DNA of 64,000 nucleotides, taken from contig OZ024740.1 in the NCBI GenBank assembly GCA_964016885.1, positions 293,495,217-293,559,216 of the forward strand, given 5' to 3'. This DNA is from Eledone cirrhosa (Eukaryota; Mollusca; Cephalopoda; Octopoda; Eledonidae). Below, piece after piece: positions 47,101 to 54,368 of the stretch. The notes under the pieces were generated by a model. The model saw only the letters and a list, made by a program, of their open reading frames with translations. It searched no databases and had not been told where the DNA came from. Positions within the stretch are counted from its first letter, which is position 1; the number at the start of each line of letters is the position of its first letter. A program made the position numbers and the translations under genes.

Positions 47101-50100
47101 AATACACCCAACACACTCTGTCAAGTGGTAGTGTTGGGTCCACAATAAAATACACCCAGCACACTCTGTCAAGTCGTAGTGTTGGGTCCACAATAAAATA
47201 CACCCAGCACACTGTCAAGTGGTAGTGTTGGGTCCACAATAAAATACACCCAGCACACTCTGTCAAGTGGTAGTGTTGGGTCCACAATAAAATACACCCA
47301 GCCCACTCTGTCAAGTGGTAGTGTTGGGTCCACAATAAAATACACCCAGCACACTCTGTCAAGTGGTAGTGTCGGGTCCACAATAAAATACACCCAGCAC
47401 ACTCTGTAAAGTGGTAGTGTTGGGTCCACAATAAAATACACCCAGCACTCTCTGTAAAGTGGTAGTGTTGGGTCCACAATAAAATACACCCAGCACACTC
47501 TGTCAAGTGGTAGTGTTAGGTCCACAATAAAATACACCCAGCACACTCTGTCAAGTGGTAGTGTTGGGTCCACAATAAAATACACCCAGCACACTCTGTC
47601 AAGTGGTAGTGTTGGGTCCACAATAAAATACACCCAGCACACTCTGTCAAGTGGTAGTGTTAGGTCCACAATAAAATACACCCAGCACACTCTGTCAAGT
47701 GGTAGTGTTGGGTCCACAATAAAATACACCCAGCACACTCTGTCAAGTGGTAGTGTTGGGTCCACAATAAAATACACCGAGCACACTCTGTAAAGTGGTA
47801 GTGTTGGGTCCACAATAAAATACACCCAGCACACTCTGTCAAGTGGTAGTGTTGGGTCCACAATAAAATGCACCCAGCTTATTCTGTAAAGTGGTTGAGC
47901 TCATGCCATGATAAAATACACCCAGTGCATATTATAATGTTATTGGAATTAGGAAGGACAACTAGCTGTAAAAACGGCAAAATGGAATGTATGAGGAACA
48001 AAATATTTCTCAAATTATTTTGTTGGTGTCTCATAAAATTGAAGGATATATCAGATAATTGTTTCCATTTTAGGCACAAGGCCAGCAATTACTCAGTGCA
48101 TTGCTGGTACTTTATTTTATCGACCCCGTAAGGATGAAAGGCAAAGTCAACCTCGGCGGGATTTGAACTCAGATCGTAAAGGGACGTAACTATGCTGGAA
48201 AGCATGGCGTCCGACACTCTACCGATACTGCCAATCCACCGCCCTTAGGATATATCAGATAATGTCCTGAAATTGGAATATTTCATGATATTTCATTAAA
48301 ATTTATTATTTTTAATGATAAATATTATTTATTTGGTTCACTACTTACATTTCACTGTCATTCCATTCAAATGCTGCCAAACTCCCATCCTTGATTTCAG
48401 CAAATGCATATGAGATATGTGTACATAAAGATACATCAATATCATCTGGTAAAAATCTTCCCATTCCACCTCTGTATTGGGCCCAGTTTGTATAGACACA
48501 CCAACGGCGAAGTTCTGCTTGATTAAAATGAAAATTAATTATATAAAAGTTGCATGAACTCTTAATTTGCTAATATAACTTTTCCTACGAGGAAGTAGTC
48601 ATAAGGCAAGTGAAGATGCATTAATTAATGTTGTCTGCACTGAAGGCATGCATTATGTGGATTCAAACAAAGCAGAGACTCAACAGGTCTATGCAGCTTC
48701 CTGTCGACCTCCATCTCCTCGTCTGGCATTTCTCCTTTCCACAAGAATATCTGGCAGGCAGCAGACCAATGCAGTTCATGAATGTACGGTCTTTTCTTTA
48801 TCATTATAGAAAATTCTTAGTGCAGGATTTGCTTCTCTCCTATATATTAAATGCCCTATGACGATGAGTCACCTGTGACTGCAACAATCATGGATAACAA
48901 TTGAATGTTCTCGACATGGAACCTGCATGTATAGCGCCTATTTTATAGTATACCATGGAGCAAATATTTCACGCGTGTTTTACTGGATGACTAAGCAATC
49001 GTTATCTAATGACACTATTTACTACCCAAATGGTGAGGGGGGTAACCAAAATAAAAGGTTTTTCTAAAGAAAGTTCTACTCCACCAGGAAACCAGTCGAA
49101 AAACTGAAAAATCCTCCAAGCAAAAAATATTTGTTTCATAGTGTCTGGAATATTCGCACTGTCATGGATGGTTCTGCTGCTGTAACAGAAAGATGTCCAT
49201 TCGAAATATTGTTGCCTCGACATTTCAGTAATACAAGATGGACATCACTGCATTCAATGAAACCCGTTTATCCGATAAAGGTTCTATCAAAGCGATTGAG
49301 GGGTTCCACAAAACTGGTGTTGGTGTGGCTATTAAAAATGATCTCCTCTTAATACTTTATGAATCCTCACGTCTTATGTCTCCCTGACTTACCTCCACTA
49401 AAAAAAAAACAACTCCTTCTAGAAGACTGAAAAAAGATTCAGAACAAAACGCAACAAAGGCTTAAAGAAATTCGAAACACCTGATGGATTGTAAGTAAAA
49501 AGAAAGGAGCAGTAAACAGATCCAACCAAGGAAACAAAATGCACGTATTAGATCGATCTAATACATGTATTTTGTTTACGAAGTTGACTTCTGTCACCTG
49601 CGCAAAAAAGAGTAACTGTCCTTCGGGAAAGACCAAAGACACCCTTAATCACACTATTAAACATTTAGGCTGTTGTGTTTGTTGATACAGCGCTGGAATT
49701 TGCAATCGTTATGTGAATGTGCGTGACTTAGTGGTTAAGGTGTTGTACTCACGATCAGAAGATCATGGGTTCAGTTCCTGAAATGGATAGTGTGTTTTGT
49801 TCTTCACCAAAATACGTCATTTGCGGTTTCTTCTACCAGGAGCTGCGACAGGTAGATAGTATTAACAATGGAAAGACAAAAGGAAATGTTGTTTTCTTAG
49901 TCGGAACTGTTGACTGCTTCCTTTCTTGTCAATACGATGGTCCTGGGAAGAGTTGGAAAGACTAACTGAAGCACATCATCCCTGTCTGTGTAATTTCGGC
50001 CAAATATCTTGAAGGACTCCCTGCAGATTGGGTAGGGTGGAGGAGAGTTGTATATGATGGTACGCAACAGTTTGAAGTACTAGATATCAGGATGATCGAA

Positions 50101-50915
50101 GGACAGCCTATTGCCATTGGTAAACTCGGTCAGCCAGCAATAACAATTTTGTTTATTATTCATGTCCGACTTGTCCCTGGTCCTGTCTATCACATATTGA
50201 ACTTGTATCGCATCCCCATGTTCATCAGAGCCATGATTGATATATTTGATGGAAATAGGCATTATCAAATCGATGGACAGCTATGCAGCTTTAGCGGCAC
50301 TATATTACGATGATGTCATCAGTTGTGTGTCAACGATCAATTCTGTGATACAACTCTACATTACTTAATTGATACGTTTAATAAATATTCGAAGCTATAA
50401 GAACAGCTCACTGCTACAATAAATAAAGAAACGTGCTCTGTCATTTTATAGAAGCATGCTAGCGTTCTCTGTGGGTTTTTACCATGGTAGAAATTCACCC
50501 ATTAAACTCCTGTTTCAACCAATGTTATCATCGCATGTAGGTCCAACATAAAGAGAATTGTTTCTACTTTTGGCACAAGACCAGCAATTATCCCAGTGCA
50601 TTATTGGTGCTTTATTTTATCGACCCCGTAAGGATAAAAGACAAAGCTAACCTGTGCGGGATTTGAACTCATGACGTAAAGTGTCCTAACACTATGCTGC
50701 AAAGCATGGCATCCGACTCTCTACCGATACTGCCAATCCAAGGTCATCATAAAAATAATTGTTTCTACTTTGGGTACAAGGCCTGCAATTACCCCAGTGC
50801 ATTACTGGTGCTTTATTTTATCGACTCTGTAAAGATGAAAAGCAAACTTACCTCCAGTACAGAGTACTGCTGGAACCATTAACAATCCAAGACAACACCA
50901 AAACGGAGACATTTT
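25352..50915 (-). CDS. Secreted GH18 chitinase-like protein (eight exons, 3' end not seen)
   Basis: Joined from right to left: 50915-50852, 48514-48349, 43832-43580, 38539-38415, 33781-33655, 31721-31536, 29799-29680, 25487-25352. Every junction keeps frame (phases 1, 2, 0, 2, 0, 0, 0, 1) with AG/GT borders, giving about 391 residues from the ATG at 50,912. It has a signal peptide, then a GH18 barrel with all landmarks in order: [13 protein letters not shown] with the first conserved Cys, [57 protein letters not shown], and [17 protein letters not shown]. Chitinases of this family cleave chitin with the motif Glu; here Glu is kept, but the third Asp of DxxDxDxE is Ser, as in several non-hydrolysing chitinase-like lectins. 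A donor after the last exon implies more 3' sequence, perhaps a chitin-binding domain or a short tail. Introns hold two large satellites and a LINE. Confidence 0.94.
25953..26413. mobile_element. Fold-back element, two arms of about 212 bp
   Basis: Left arm 25,953-26,164 starts TACATTATAAAGAAAGAAG; right arm 26,201-26,413 is its inverse with few mismatches (ACACGTCCGTAGGATGCGAG versus CTCGTGTCCTACGGACATG). The spacer is about 36 nt. No coding capacity. Sits in chitinase intron 7. Confidence 0.93.
26425..26760 (+). mobile_element. SINE family B, near full length
   Basis: A box TGGCTTAGTGGTTAGAGC and B box GGTTGTGAGTTCAATTC give a tRNA-like head, followed by TTGAGCAAGACACTTTATTT, CATTGCTCCAG, then the 48-bp-type region (AAAAAGCACCCAGCACTCAC), GTTAGGAAGGGCATCCAGC and a GATGATTATGATGA tail. 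The best complete family B member here. Confidence 0.9.
26885..27035. repeat. CT microsatellite and G-run
   Basis: (TC)n at 26,899-26,915 and (GT)n running into a poly-G stretch at 27,013-27,038. Confidence 0.85.
27112..28300 (-). mobile_element. RTE-type LINE relic with missing RT
   Basis: Minus-strand pieces in order: an endonuclease-end piece ([14 protein letters not shown], about 28,220), a linker piece with many stops resembling WxxYxxRLMNVEN (about 27,630), then a jump to the C-terminus [20 protein letters not shown] plus [17 protein letters not shown] (27,120-27,311). The RT core expected between linker and C-terminus is absent, so this copy is internally deleted or is two fragments. 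Confidence 0.7.
28360..28517. repeat. CT, TA and TG microsatellites
   Basis: (CT)n at 28,361-28,375, (TA)n/(TG)n to about 28,410, and (TA)n at 28,450-28,470 and 28,503-28,515. Confidence 0.9.
28518..28599. repeat. Imperfect hairpin
   Basis: GAAATTTTTCAAGATCCCCG is matched by CGGGGTCTTGAAAAATTTC, with GAGCTC/GAGCTC inner pairing around an AAACATCAAAACGG loop. Probably part of an unclassified repeat. Confidence 0.7.
28910..29183 (+). mobile_element. SINE family B, 3' part with two or three 48-bp units
   Basis: Tandem CACAGTCCACGCTGTAATGT and CCCAGTCCACACTGTAAACG blocks about 49 bp apart, then GGTGTTAGGAAGGGCATCCA, CCCATGCAAGCGTGG and GATGATGATGATG. It again shows internal tandem structure. 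Confidence 0.85.
29349..29572 (-). mobile_element. SINE family A, long variant
   Basis: ATGGTTTCTACATTTGGCAA … AAGGGGAAAGTCGATT … TTACTGGTACTTTATTTTATC in parts … CCAATCCACCACCC. Lies about 110 bp from chitinase exon 7, in intron 7. Confidence 0.87.
29680..29799 (-). CDS. Chitinase exon 7
   Basis: The exon is 120 nt (40 codons), phase 0 on both sides, acceptor AAATTTAACAG and donor GTAAAT. Reads [40 protein letters not shown]. Joins FLAYYE before and AEFAVKN after, as expected in GH18. Confidence 0.95.
29800..31254. other. Chitinase intron 6, nothing coding
   Basis: A decayed family A SINE (GGCCTTGGTGAGATTTAAAC … GCCAATTCACTGC) lies at about 30,800-30,925. Otherwise unrecognised AT-rich sequence. 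Confidence 0.5.
31255..31415 (-). mobile_element. SINE family A, decayed
   Basis: CTGGTACTTTTTTTATTGAC … AAGGATGAAAGGCAAAGTTG … GATTTGAACTC … GCCAATTCGCTGCC. Old copy 120 bp from exon 6. Confidence 0.75.
31536..31721 (-). CDS. Chitinase exon 6
   Basis: The exon is 186 nt (62 codons), acceptor CTCTTCTAAG and donor GTAAGA, phase 0. Reads [56 protein letters not shown]. The SGAGxAG-x-FLAYYE block and the (P)FY-x-x-S(Y/F)TLAD block are family hallmarks. Confidence 0.95.
31840..32150. repeat. Short minisatellite, unit about 70-75 bp, three copies
   Basis: CTGTCTTTAAATAGCCCC recurs at about 31,880, 31,941 and 32,010 with TGTTATTTTAGGGGAGAGAA between. Followed by a conserved tail-like segment (ATTGTGGAAATGCATCGCC … GACAGACATTTTCG) often seen at element ends. 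Confidence 0.75.
32155..32452. repeat. (TA)n and (CA)n-rich microsatellite
   Basis: (TA)n at 32,156-32,183, then ACACAC-rich sequence with AAACAC and TGGACAC variants at 32,221-32,452. Long open frames here (Thr/His-rich) are repeat artefacts. Confidence 0.93.
32523..32950 (+). mobile_element. SINE family A, old, split by a MITE
   Basis: Left part GAAAGGTGGTGAATTGACAG … GTCAATAAAATAAATACCAG (32,527-32,656); right part ATACTGGTGTTGATATAAC … CTTGGCCTTATGCC (32,880-32,938). A 215-bp MITE sits between them at TTAA. Confidence 0.82.
32661..32875. mobile_element. piggyBac-like MITE nested in a SINE
   Basis: Precisely bounded by TTAA at 32,657-32,660 and 32,876-32,879. Ends CCCTTTAGCATTT and AACGTTAAAGGG are inverted. 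Removing it restores the SINE with one TTAA, so the insertion order is clear. Confidence 0.87.
32951..33654. other. Chitinase intron 5, microsatellites and decayed SINE
   Basis: A decayed family A copy (CACAGTAGGATTTAAACTCA … CTGATGCCCTAACAG) spans about 33,365-33,460. (GTA)n then (TTC)n lies at 33,476-33,528. No coding signal. Confidence 0.6.
33655..33781 (-). CDS. Chitinase exon 5
   Basis: The exon is 127 nt, acceptor GATTTTCACAG and donor GTAAGT. Completes a Thr codon and reads [44 protein letters not shown] corresponds to the MTYD(F/L) substrate-binding block. Confidence 0.95.
33850..36640. repeat. 15-bp satellite with higher-order structure, about 175 copies
   Basis: The unit is TGGTTGTCATCACAA. 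Variants (GACATGACAA, CTTCATAAAGTT, CATAACAA, CATGATGCT, GCATTCTCAA) recur in ordered blocks. Around 35,580-36,080 a block of 12-13 units ending in CATGATGCTTGTCATC repeats three times (about 35,680, 35,860, 36,055). After 36,460 the unit decays. Because 15 is a multiple of 3, both strands hold open frames over 900 codons; these are artefacts. It sits in chitinase intron 4, starting about 70 bp from the exon 5 acceptor. Confidence 0.97.
36760..37493. other. Chitinase intron 4, nothing recognised
   Basis: AT-rich. A 108-codon minus-strand open stretch (37,115-37,441) matches nothing I know. Confidence 0.4.
37494..37800 (-). repeat. Dispersed element copy interrupted by unrelated DNA
   Basis: TTATTCACAGCTGTATAAAT (37,510) and TTGTTCACAATCCTTTCAGA (37,737) are neighbouring pieces in the 19,740 copy but here are split by about 190 bp that includes CCAGCTGACAGGATGGAGAA. 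The end TTGACCCTTGTAGTGTG meets the sense copy at 37,797 head-on. Confidence 0.6.
37797..38025 (+). repeat. Dispersed element, sense copy
   Basis: AACTTGGTGGTGAATTGATG … TTGTATTTATTATATG … GAACAATTTATAATATTATT … CAACTATAAATAAAAC, without the 50-bp tandem tail. It forms a head-to-head pair with the antisense piece on its left. Confidence 0.75.
38030..38290 (-). mobile_element. piggyBac-like MITE, inverted copy
   Basis: Complementary to the 21,092 copy: CTGCATTTCTAATGAAATAC, TAATGTAAGGTTCTTATATA, GGGTGGTTTTATTTCATAGA. TTAA ends are decayed. Confidence 0.7.
38415..38539 (-). CDS. Chitinase exon 4
   Basis: The exon is 125 nt, acceptor TTCTTTTAG and donor GTAAGA, phase 0 to 2. Reads [41 protein letters not shown]. 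The YDI block fits family spacing to LTYDF exactly. An RTE LINE begins about 110 bp upstream in the intron. Confidence 0.95.
38650..42330 (+). mobile_element. RTE-like LINE, nearly full length but broken
   Basis: Order: endonuclease ([27 protein letters not shown]; 38,690-39,450), linker, RT ([65 protein letters not shown]; 40,100-40,920), connection domain with [10 protein letters not shown] and [26 protein letters not shown], then a C-terminal region with two zinc-finger-like motifs (41,829-41,995) and a 3' UTR ending AATAAAGAAATC plus (ATT)n. In-frame stops at 39,169, 40,671 and 41,407 (TGA; two fit TGG or CGA decay) and frameshifts near 40,095 and 40,735-40,800 make it a pseudogene. It lies antisense in chitinase intron 3. 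Confidence 0.92.
41829..41998 (+). pseudogene. C-terminal zinc fingers of the RTE-like LINE
   Basis: The first motif, [19 protein letters not shown] then VH, fits C-x2-C-x12-H-x4-H. The second, [20 protein letters not shown] then QRC and a stop, fits C-x2-C-x12-H-x5-C. The two are about 22 codons apart and need a frameshift between them. Zinc fingers at a LINE C-terminus may bind nucleic acid; that role is inference. Confidence 0.75.
42290..42466. repeat. (ATT)n, (TA)n and an imperfect hairpin
   Basis: (ATT)n at 42,290-42,322 forms the LINE tail. Downstream, ATGGCCATACTCGATAACGA … GGCAGCCATCAT is matched by ATGATGGCTGCAACTCGATT … TAATGCCAT around 42,370-42,466. Confidence 0.75.
42800..42895 (-). 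mobile_element. Short inverted fragment of the LINE zinc-finger end
   Basis: The minus strand reads GTTGCCAACTCTGTGCAAGA, CATTTTAGATCATT (partly duplicated), AAAAAGCCACATTC, GCAGCACTGTTAA. This is the second finger and stop region of the neighbouring LINE, about 900 bp away and opposite in direction. Confidence 0.75.
42896..43579. other. Chitinase intron 3 end, decayed SINE
   Basis: CA/TA-rich sequence at 42,900-42,975. A very old family A-like copy (TACTTATTTTCAACCCC … AATGAAAGGTAATATTGCCC) at about 43,255-43,430. Confidence 0.5.
43580..43832 (-). CDS. Chitinase exon 3, catalytic motif
   Basis: The exon is 253 nt, acceptor CTTATTTACAG and donor GTAACT, phase 2 to 0. Reads [75 protein letters not shown]. 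The SxGGW block is AVGGW and the catalytic block is [10 protein letters not shown]. The Ser codon is TCC, two changes away from an Asp codon. Confidence 0.96.
43915..44160 (+). mobile_element. SINE family B, middle part
   Basis: GATTCCTGGACCAGGTTGTG, TTCTCAAGCAAAACACTCAA, TGTTGCTCCAGTATACTGAG match the body of the family; the tRNA-like head and the tail are missing. Confidence 0.75.
44366..44555 (-). mobile_element. SINE family A, antisense
   Basis: TTTGTTTCTAGTTTTGGCAC … CTGGTACTTTATTTTGTCGA … GGGATTTGAACTCAGACCGT … CTTCCAATCCACCAC. In chitinase intron 2. Confidence 0.9.
44748..47990. repeat. 48-bp satellite, about 66 copies, derived from SINE family B
   Basis: The unit is CACACTCTGTCAAGTGGTAG followed by TGTTGGGTCC, ACAATAAAAT and ACACCCAG. 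The right end (47,870-47,990) passes without a break into SINE B sequence: GTAAAGTGGTTGAGCTCATG, CATGATAAAATACACCCAG, TTGGAATTAGGAAGGACAAC, GCTGTAAAAA. Units near the left use CTGTAAAGTGG, the SINE form, whereas interior units mostly use CTGTCAAGTGG. Because 48 is a multiple of 3, minus-strand frames stay open with a 16-residue repeat; these are artefacts. In chitinase intron 2. Confidence 0.96.
48058..48247 (-). mobile_element. SINE family A, antisense
   Basis: AATTGTTTCCATTTTAGGCA … CTTTATTTTATCGACCCCG … GCCAATCCACCGCCC. GGATATATCAGATAAT occurs on both sides (48,046 and 48,248), a clear target duplication of about 16 bp. Confidence 0.94.
48349..48514 (-). CDS. Chitinase exon 2, start of mature protein
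   Basis: The exon is 166 nt, acceptor TTAATCAAGCAG and donor GTAAGT, phase 1 to 2. Reads [56 protein letters not shown]. The two Cys are the conserved GH18 N-terminal disulfide pair. Confidence 0.96.
48515..49129. other. Chitinase intron 1, nothing recognised
   Basis: Contains CGACCTCCATCTCCTCGTCT-like sequence that may be repeat-derived, but no element could be named. Confidence 0.4.
49130..49400 (+). mobile_element. LINE endonuclease relic
   Basis: Across frames the plus strand reads [11 protein letters not shown], then (after a shift) [30 protein letters not shown]. This is the start of an RTE/Jockey-type endonuclease (xWNVRTL…ALSETRLxD), heavily broken. Confidence 0.72.
49718..49965 (+). 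mobile_element. SINE family B, head
   Basis: GTGACTTAGTGGTTAAGGTG (A-box region) and GATCATGGGTTCAGTTCC (B-box region), then GTGTTTTGTTCTTCACCAA. The tail beyond about 49,960 is different. Confidence 0.75.
49966..50554. other. Chitinase intron 1, nothing recognised
   Basis: A 73-codon plus-strand open stretch (50,092-50,313) has no recognisable domain. Confidence 0.4.
50555..50742 (-). mobile_element. SINE family A, antisense
   Basis: AATTGTTTCTACTTTTGGCA … CTTTATTTTATCGACCCCG … CTACCGATACTGCCAATCC. The first of two copies next to chitinase exon 1. Confidence 0.92.
50757..50852 (-). mobile_element. SINE family A, truncated at the exon 1 donor
   Basis: AATTGTTTCTACTTTGGGTA … GTGCTTTATTTTATCGACTC … AAAGATGAAAAGCAAACTTA, then similarity stops. 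In SINE sense the edge reads GAGGTAAGTTTGCTTTTCATC in two parts against the family GAGGTTAACTTTGCCTTTC. The edge is the chitinase donor site GTAAGT. Confidence 0.82.
50852..50915 (-). CDS. Chitinase exon 1 (first coding), signal peptide
   Basis: The coding part starts at ATG 50,912 (CAGAAAATGT, A at -3) and reads [20 protein letters not shown] plus the first base of the next codon. It is a typical short signal peptide. Immediately upstream, a strong pyrimidine tract and CCAACAG look like an acceptor at 50,916-50,917, so the exon is probably internal and a non-coding 5' exon lies further right. Donor GTAAGT. Confidence 0.88.
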
Positions 50916-51039
50916 CTGTTGGTGGAAAATATAAAAAAAAGTTAAATGACAAAATAATAACGACTCATAAAAAAAAAAACGAATGCAAAAACTATTAAAA
51001 AAAACAAACAAAAAACTATTTATGTGATTTTCTTTTTCT

Positions 51040-51350
51040 TCTTTTTCGCTTTGAAAATATAATTTCGTGCATTGCATTTGTGAGGTTCCTAGCAATAATT
51101 AATTGTATTTATAATATGTTTATATTTGTGTTTCTATTTCCATTCTGTTCTGTAAGAATTATAAACAATCTGTAATGTCATTTATACAACTGTAAACTTC
51201 GGAAAATAAAATTTCTATATTAAACACTAGGAATTATCTTAACAACATACCACGTAATTTACACATGTACTTAACACTACCAATTATCTTAACACCATAC
51301 CTCGTAATTCACACATGTACTAAACACTAGGAATTATCTTGTACCAAGCT
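51040..51350 (+). repeat. Dispersed element with 50-bp tandem tail
   Basis: Body (GCATTTGTGAGGTTCCTAGC … TTGTATTTATAATATG) and three tail units (GGAATTATCTTAACAACATA …). Same family as 16,250-16,800. It lies just upstream of the first coding exon of the chitinase. Confidence 0.75.
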
Positions 51351-52004
51351 ACTTTCCTTTGGCGCATTGATACTTGTCCGTACGTTATTTGGCTAAGTTA
51401 AGCCAATCGTGATCCGCGCACGGATATGCATTTTCAACTTCCGCCCAAATAGAGAATTTCCAGCTTCTTTTAATAAATTATATCTCTTTGCGCGTCAACT
51501 GCATAAGATAAACACCTTTTATTATTTTGCTCCGTAACCAACAACATAACCACGGCCTGGCTAGCGCTTCAACCGCTAGTGTCGGACCGTGTCTAGCTGA
51601 AACCTTAATTTTGTTTATTCATTTCTTTTGGCATGCCAACCAATTTTAATCCAGCTCTTCTCACCATTGTTAATAAATCATATACAAACGTTGTAAAGTC
51701 TTGTGATGCTATTTACCACAGCCATTGCCTTTAAATGTGATATGGAAAGATTCTTTCCAGAGTTATATTCACAGCAGCAACAGAACTGAGACTTACATGT
51801 ATTGATATAACAAACCATATCTTTCCAATTAAAAACAAATACATCATTGTTACATGTTCTGGTTACATATTACTCGCTGCTAAAAGTAGTACTATACATC
51901 TAAAATGGTGACCTCTGGTATGCACAATAACAATACTAAATATTATCATTCCCGTTAATAACATTAAATACTTCTAAAATGGTGATATATAAAAATCTTC
52001 TTAA
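51351..52004. other. Upstream of chitinase, nothing recognised
   Basis: Includes GC-richer stretches at about 51,400-51,600 (CGTGATCCGCGCACGG, CTAGCGCTTCAACCGCTAG). A promoter or 5' exon could be here but no core element is convincing. Confidence 0.35.
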
Positions 52005-52330
52005 AATGCTGTTAAAATCTTAACACGATACCCCGTAATTTACACATGTACTAAACACTGGGAATTATCGGTAGAGTGTCGGACGCCATGATTTCCAGCA
52101 TAGTTACGTCCCTTTACGATCTGAGTTCAAATCCCGCCGAGGTTGACTTTGCCTTTCATCCTTACGGCGTAGATAAAATAAAGTACCAGTAATGCACTGG
52201 GTAATTTGCTGGCCTTGTGCCTAAAGTAAAAACAATTATCTTAACACCTTACTACATAATTTACACATGTACTAAACACTAGGAATTATCTTAACGCCAT
52301 ACCACGTAATTTGGGGTTTATTAACACCAT
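52005..52330. repeat. 50-bp tail units interrupted by a SINE A
   Basis: Tail units at 52,010-52,068 and 52,240-52,330. Between them a sense SINE A (GGTAGAGTGTCGGACGCCAT … GCCTTGTGCCTAAAGTAAAA). AATTATC on both sides is the target duplication, so the SINE entered an existing array. Confidence 0.87.
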
Positions 52331-53095
52331 ATCAGTTTCTATAATTTATTCTTAAATCATCGAAGATTTTCTTGAAGTTCTTTGGAAAATAATCTTCGAC
52401 TTTTTCTGAATGCTCGAACATTATCCTTATTGCTGTAAATGTCTCCTTCTTCTAGCGAGGGTTATGTGTGTGGGGGGGGGGGGGGGTCCTGAAGCACTCC
52501 TAGCGGGTCCTGTAGATGCTCATTTGTATATAGAGCAAACTTGAATAGCAGGTATTAACCAAATAGCTGGTGGGAAATTTATTATACAAAGTGTAGCGGT
52601 TGTCTCCCTTGTTTGGATTAACGTCTGGACGGGAAGTGGGGCCCTTTCTGTAACTTCCGGTCAGAGCCCTATAAAACTAACAACTTTAAGCTCTCTTTCT
52701 CTCATTGCCTTTTCGGCACCAGGTCAAGAGCCTCTCATTTGGCTCTGCCATTCATTTGGCCAACAGGCGCCTGGCCTTAGCCAGGCGTCCTCTGCCAGCC
52801 GCGTTTGCCTGGCAATCAAAACGGTAACTACTAACTTCGCTTCATTCTAACATCTTCCTCATCTTTGACATGTCAACTATACTATCTACCATTGTTAATT
52901 AAATATTATACACACAAACTATGTATTCCTTGTTACATTCATACTACCCAGTATTCTCGCTATAAAAGCATGTAAATAAATTTACAGTAGAATAACAACA
53001 AATATGTTTTAAATATATACATAAATAACATTACAAATGCTTAGATAACATTATAAATTGCTCGCGATTCTTTGAGAAGGATATATTATTTTAAT
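52331..53095. other. Poly-G run and a GC-rich unclassified block
   Basis: A poly-G run lies at about 52,472-52,486. A block from about 52,590 (TGTAGCGGTTGTCTCCCTTG) through CCCTATAAAACTAACA to GGTCAAGAGCCTCTCATTTG could be an LTR-like promoter segment, but no partner LTR or TSD was found. Confidence 0.35.
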
Positions 53096-53283
53096 TGGAT
53101 TGGCAGTATCGGTAGAGGGTCAGACACCATGCTTTCCAGCATAATTACGTCCTTTAACGATCTGAGTGCAAATCCCGCCGAGGTTAACTTTGCCTTTCAT
53201 TCTTACGGGGTCGATAAAATAAAGTACCAGTAATGTACTGAGTATTTGCTGGCCTTGTGCCAAAAAGTAGAAAAAATTATTTT
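53096..53283 (+). mobile_element. SINE family A, sense
   Basis: ATTGGATTGGCAGTATCGGT … GCCTTGTGCCAAAAAGTAG. Flanked by ATTATTTTAAT on both sides (target duplication). Confidence 0.93.
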
Positions 53284-53439
53284 AATGTTGCAATATTAAA
53301 GAAAATGTAAAGAAAGGGGGTGAATAACCGAGCCAACACCAGAGCAAAAGACAGCAGCGTCGCGAGGAGTACCGGCCAACTTCTCTAAGGATTTTTGAGG
53401 CAATCCAGCACACTCGCAGCATTGCTTCGTGTGATGGCG

Positions 53440-53725
53440 AGGCTAATGGGTGGAGGAAAGGAAGCAGGGGAGAGATAGGGACGACATCCTGCATGCTGCG
53501 GTTAGGACGAGAACCACAGCTTCCGCAGCCGAGCGGAGTAAGACCCTCAAATACTGTGATCTGTCGGCCAGCTACATTTTTCAGCCTGTGGCTTTCGAGA
53601 CGTTTGGGGAAGTCGGGCCGCTGACTGCGAGGTTCCTCTTTTCACTGGCGGCTCACCTAATAGAGGTAACTGGCGAATCTCGCGAGGGCGCTTGGTTGTT
53701 CCAGCGCATTAGTATTAACTAATTA
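53440..53725 (+). mobile_element. Retroelement C-terminal relic
   Basis: Plus strand reads MEERKQGRDRDDILHAAVRT, then KTLKYCDLSASYIFQPVAFE, TFGEVGPLTARFL, and EGAWLFQRISI to a stop. The K-Y-x-D-L-x-x-x-Y-x-F-x-P-x-A-x-E-T-(L/F)-G pattern followed by xxFLxQRIS is the C-terminal block I know from many invertebrate reverse-transcriptase proteins. Only about 90 codons remain. Confidence 0.7.

Positions 53726-54368
<643 letters not shown>

Noticed and set aside
44695..47873. Large minus-strand frames with a 16-residue repeat
   Set aside because: They are translations of the 48-bp SINE-derived satellite, interrupted whenever a unit gains an indel.
52590..52830. Solo LTR
   Set aside because: It has a TATA-like CCCTATAAAA and a GC-rich body, but no TG…CA ends with a target duplication and no second LTR were found. 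Left as unclassified.
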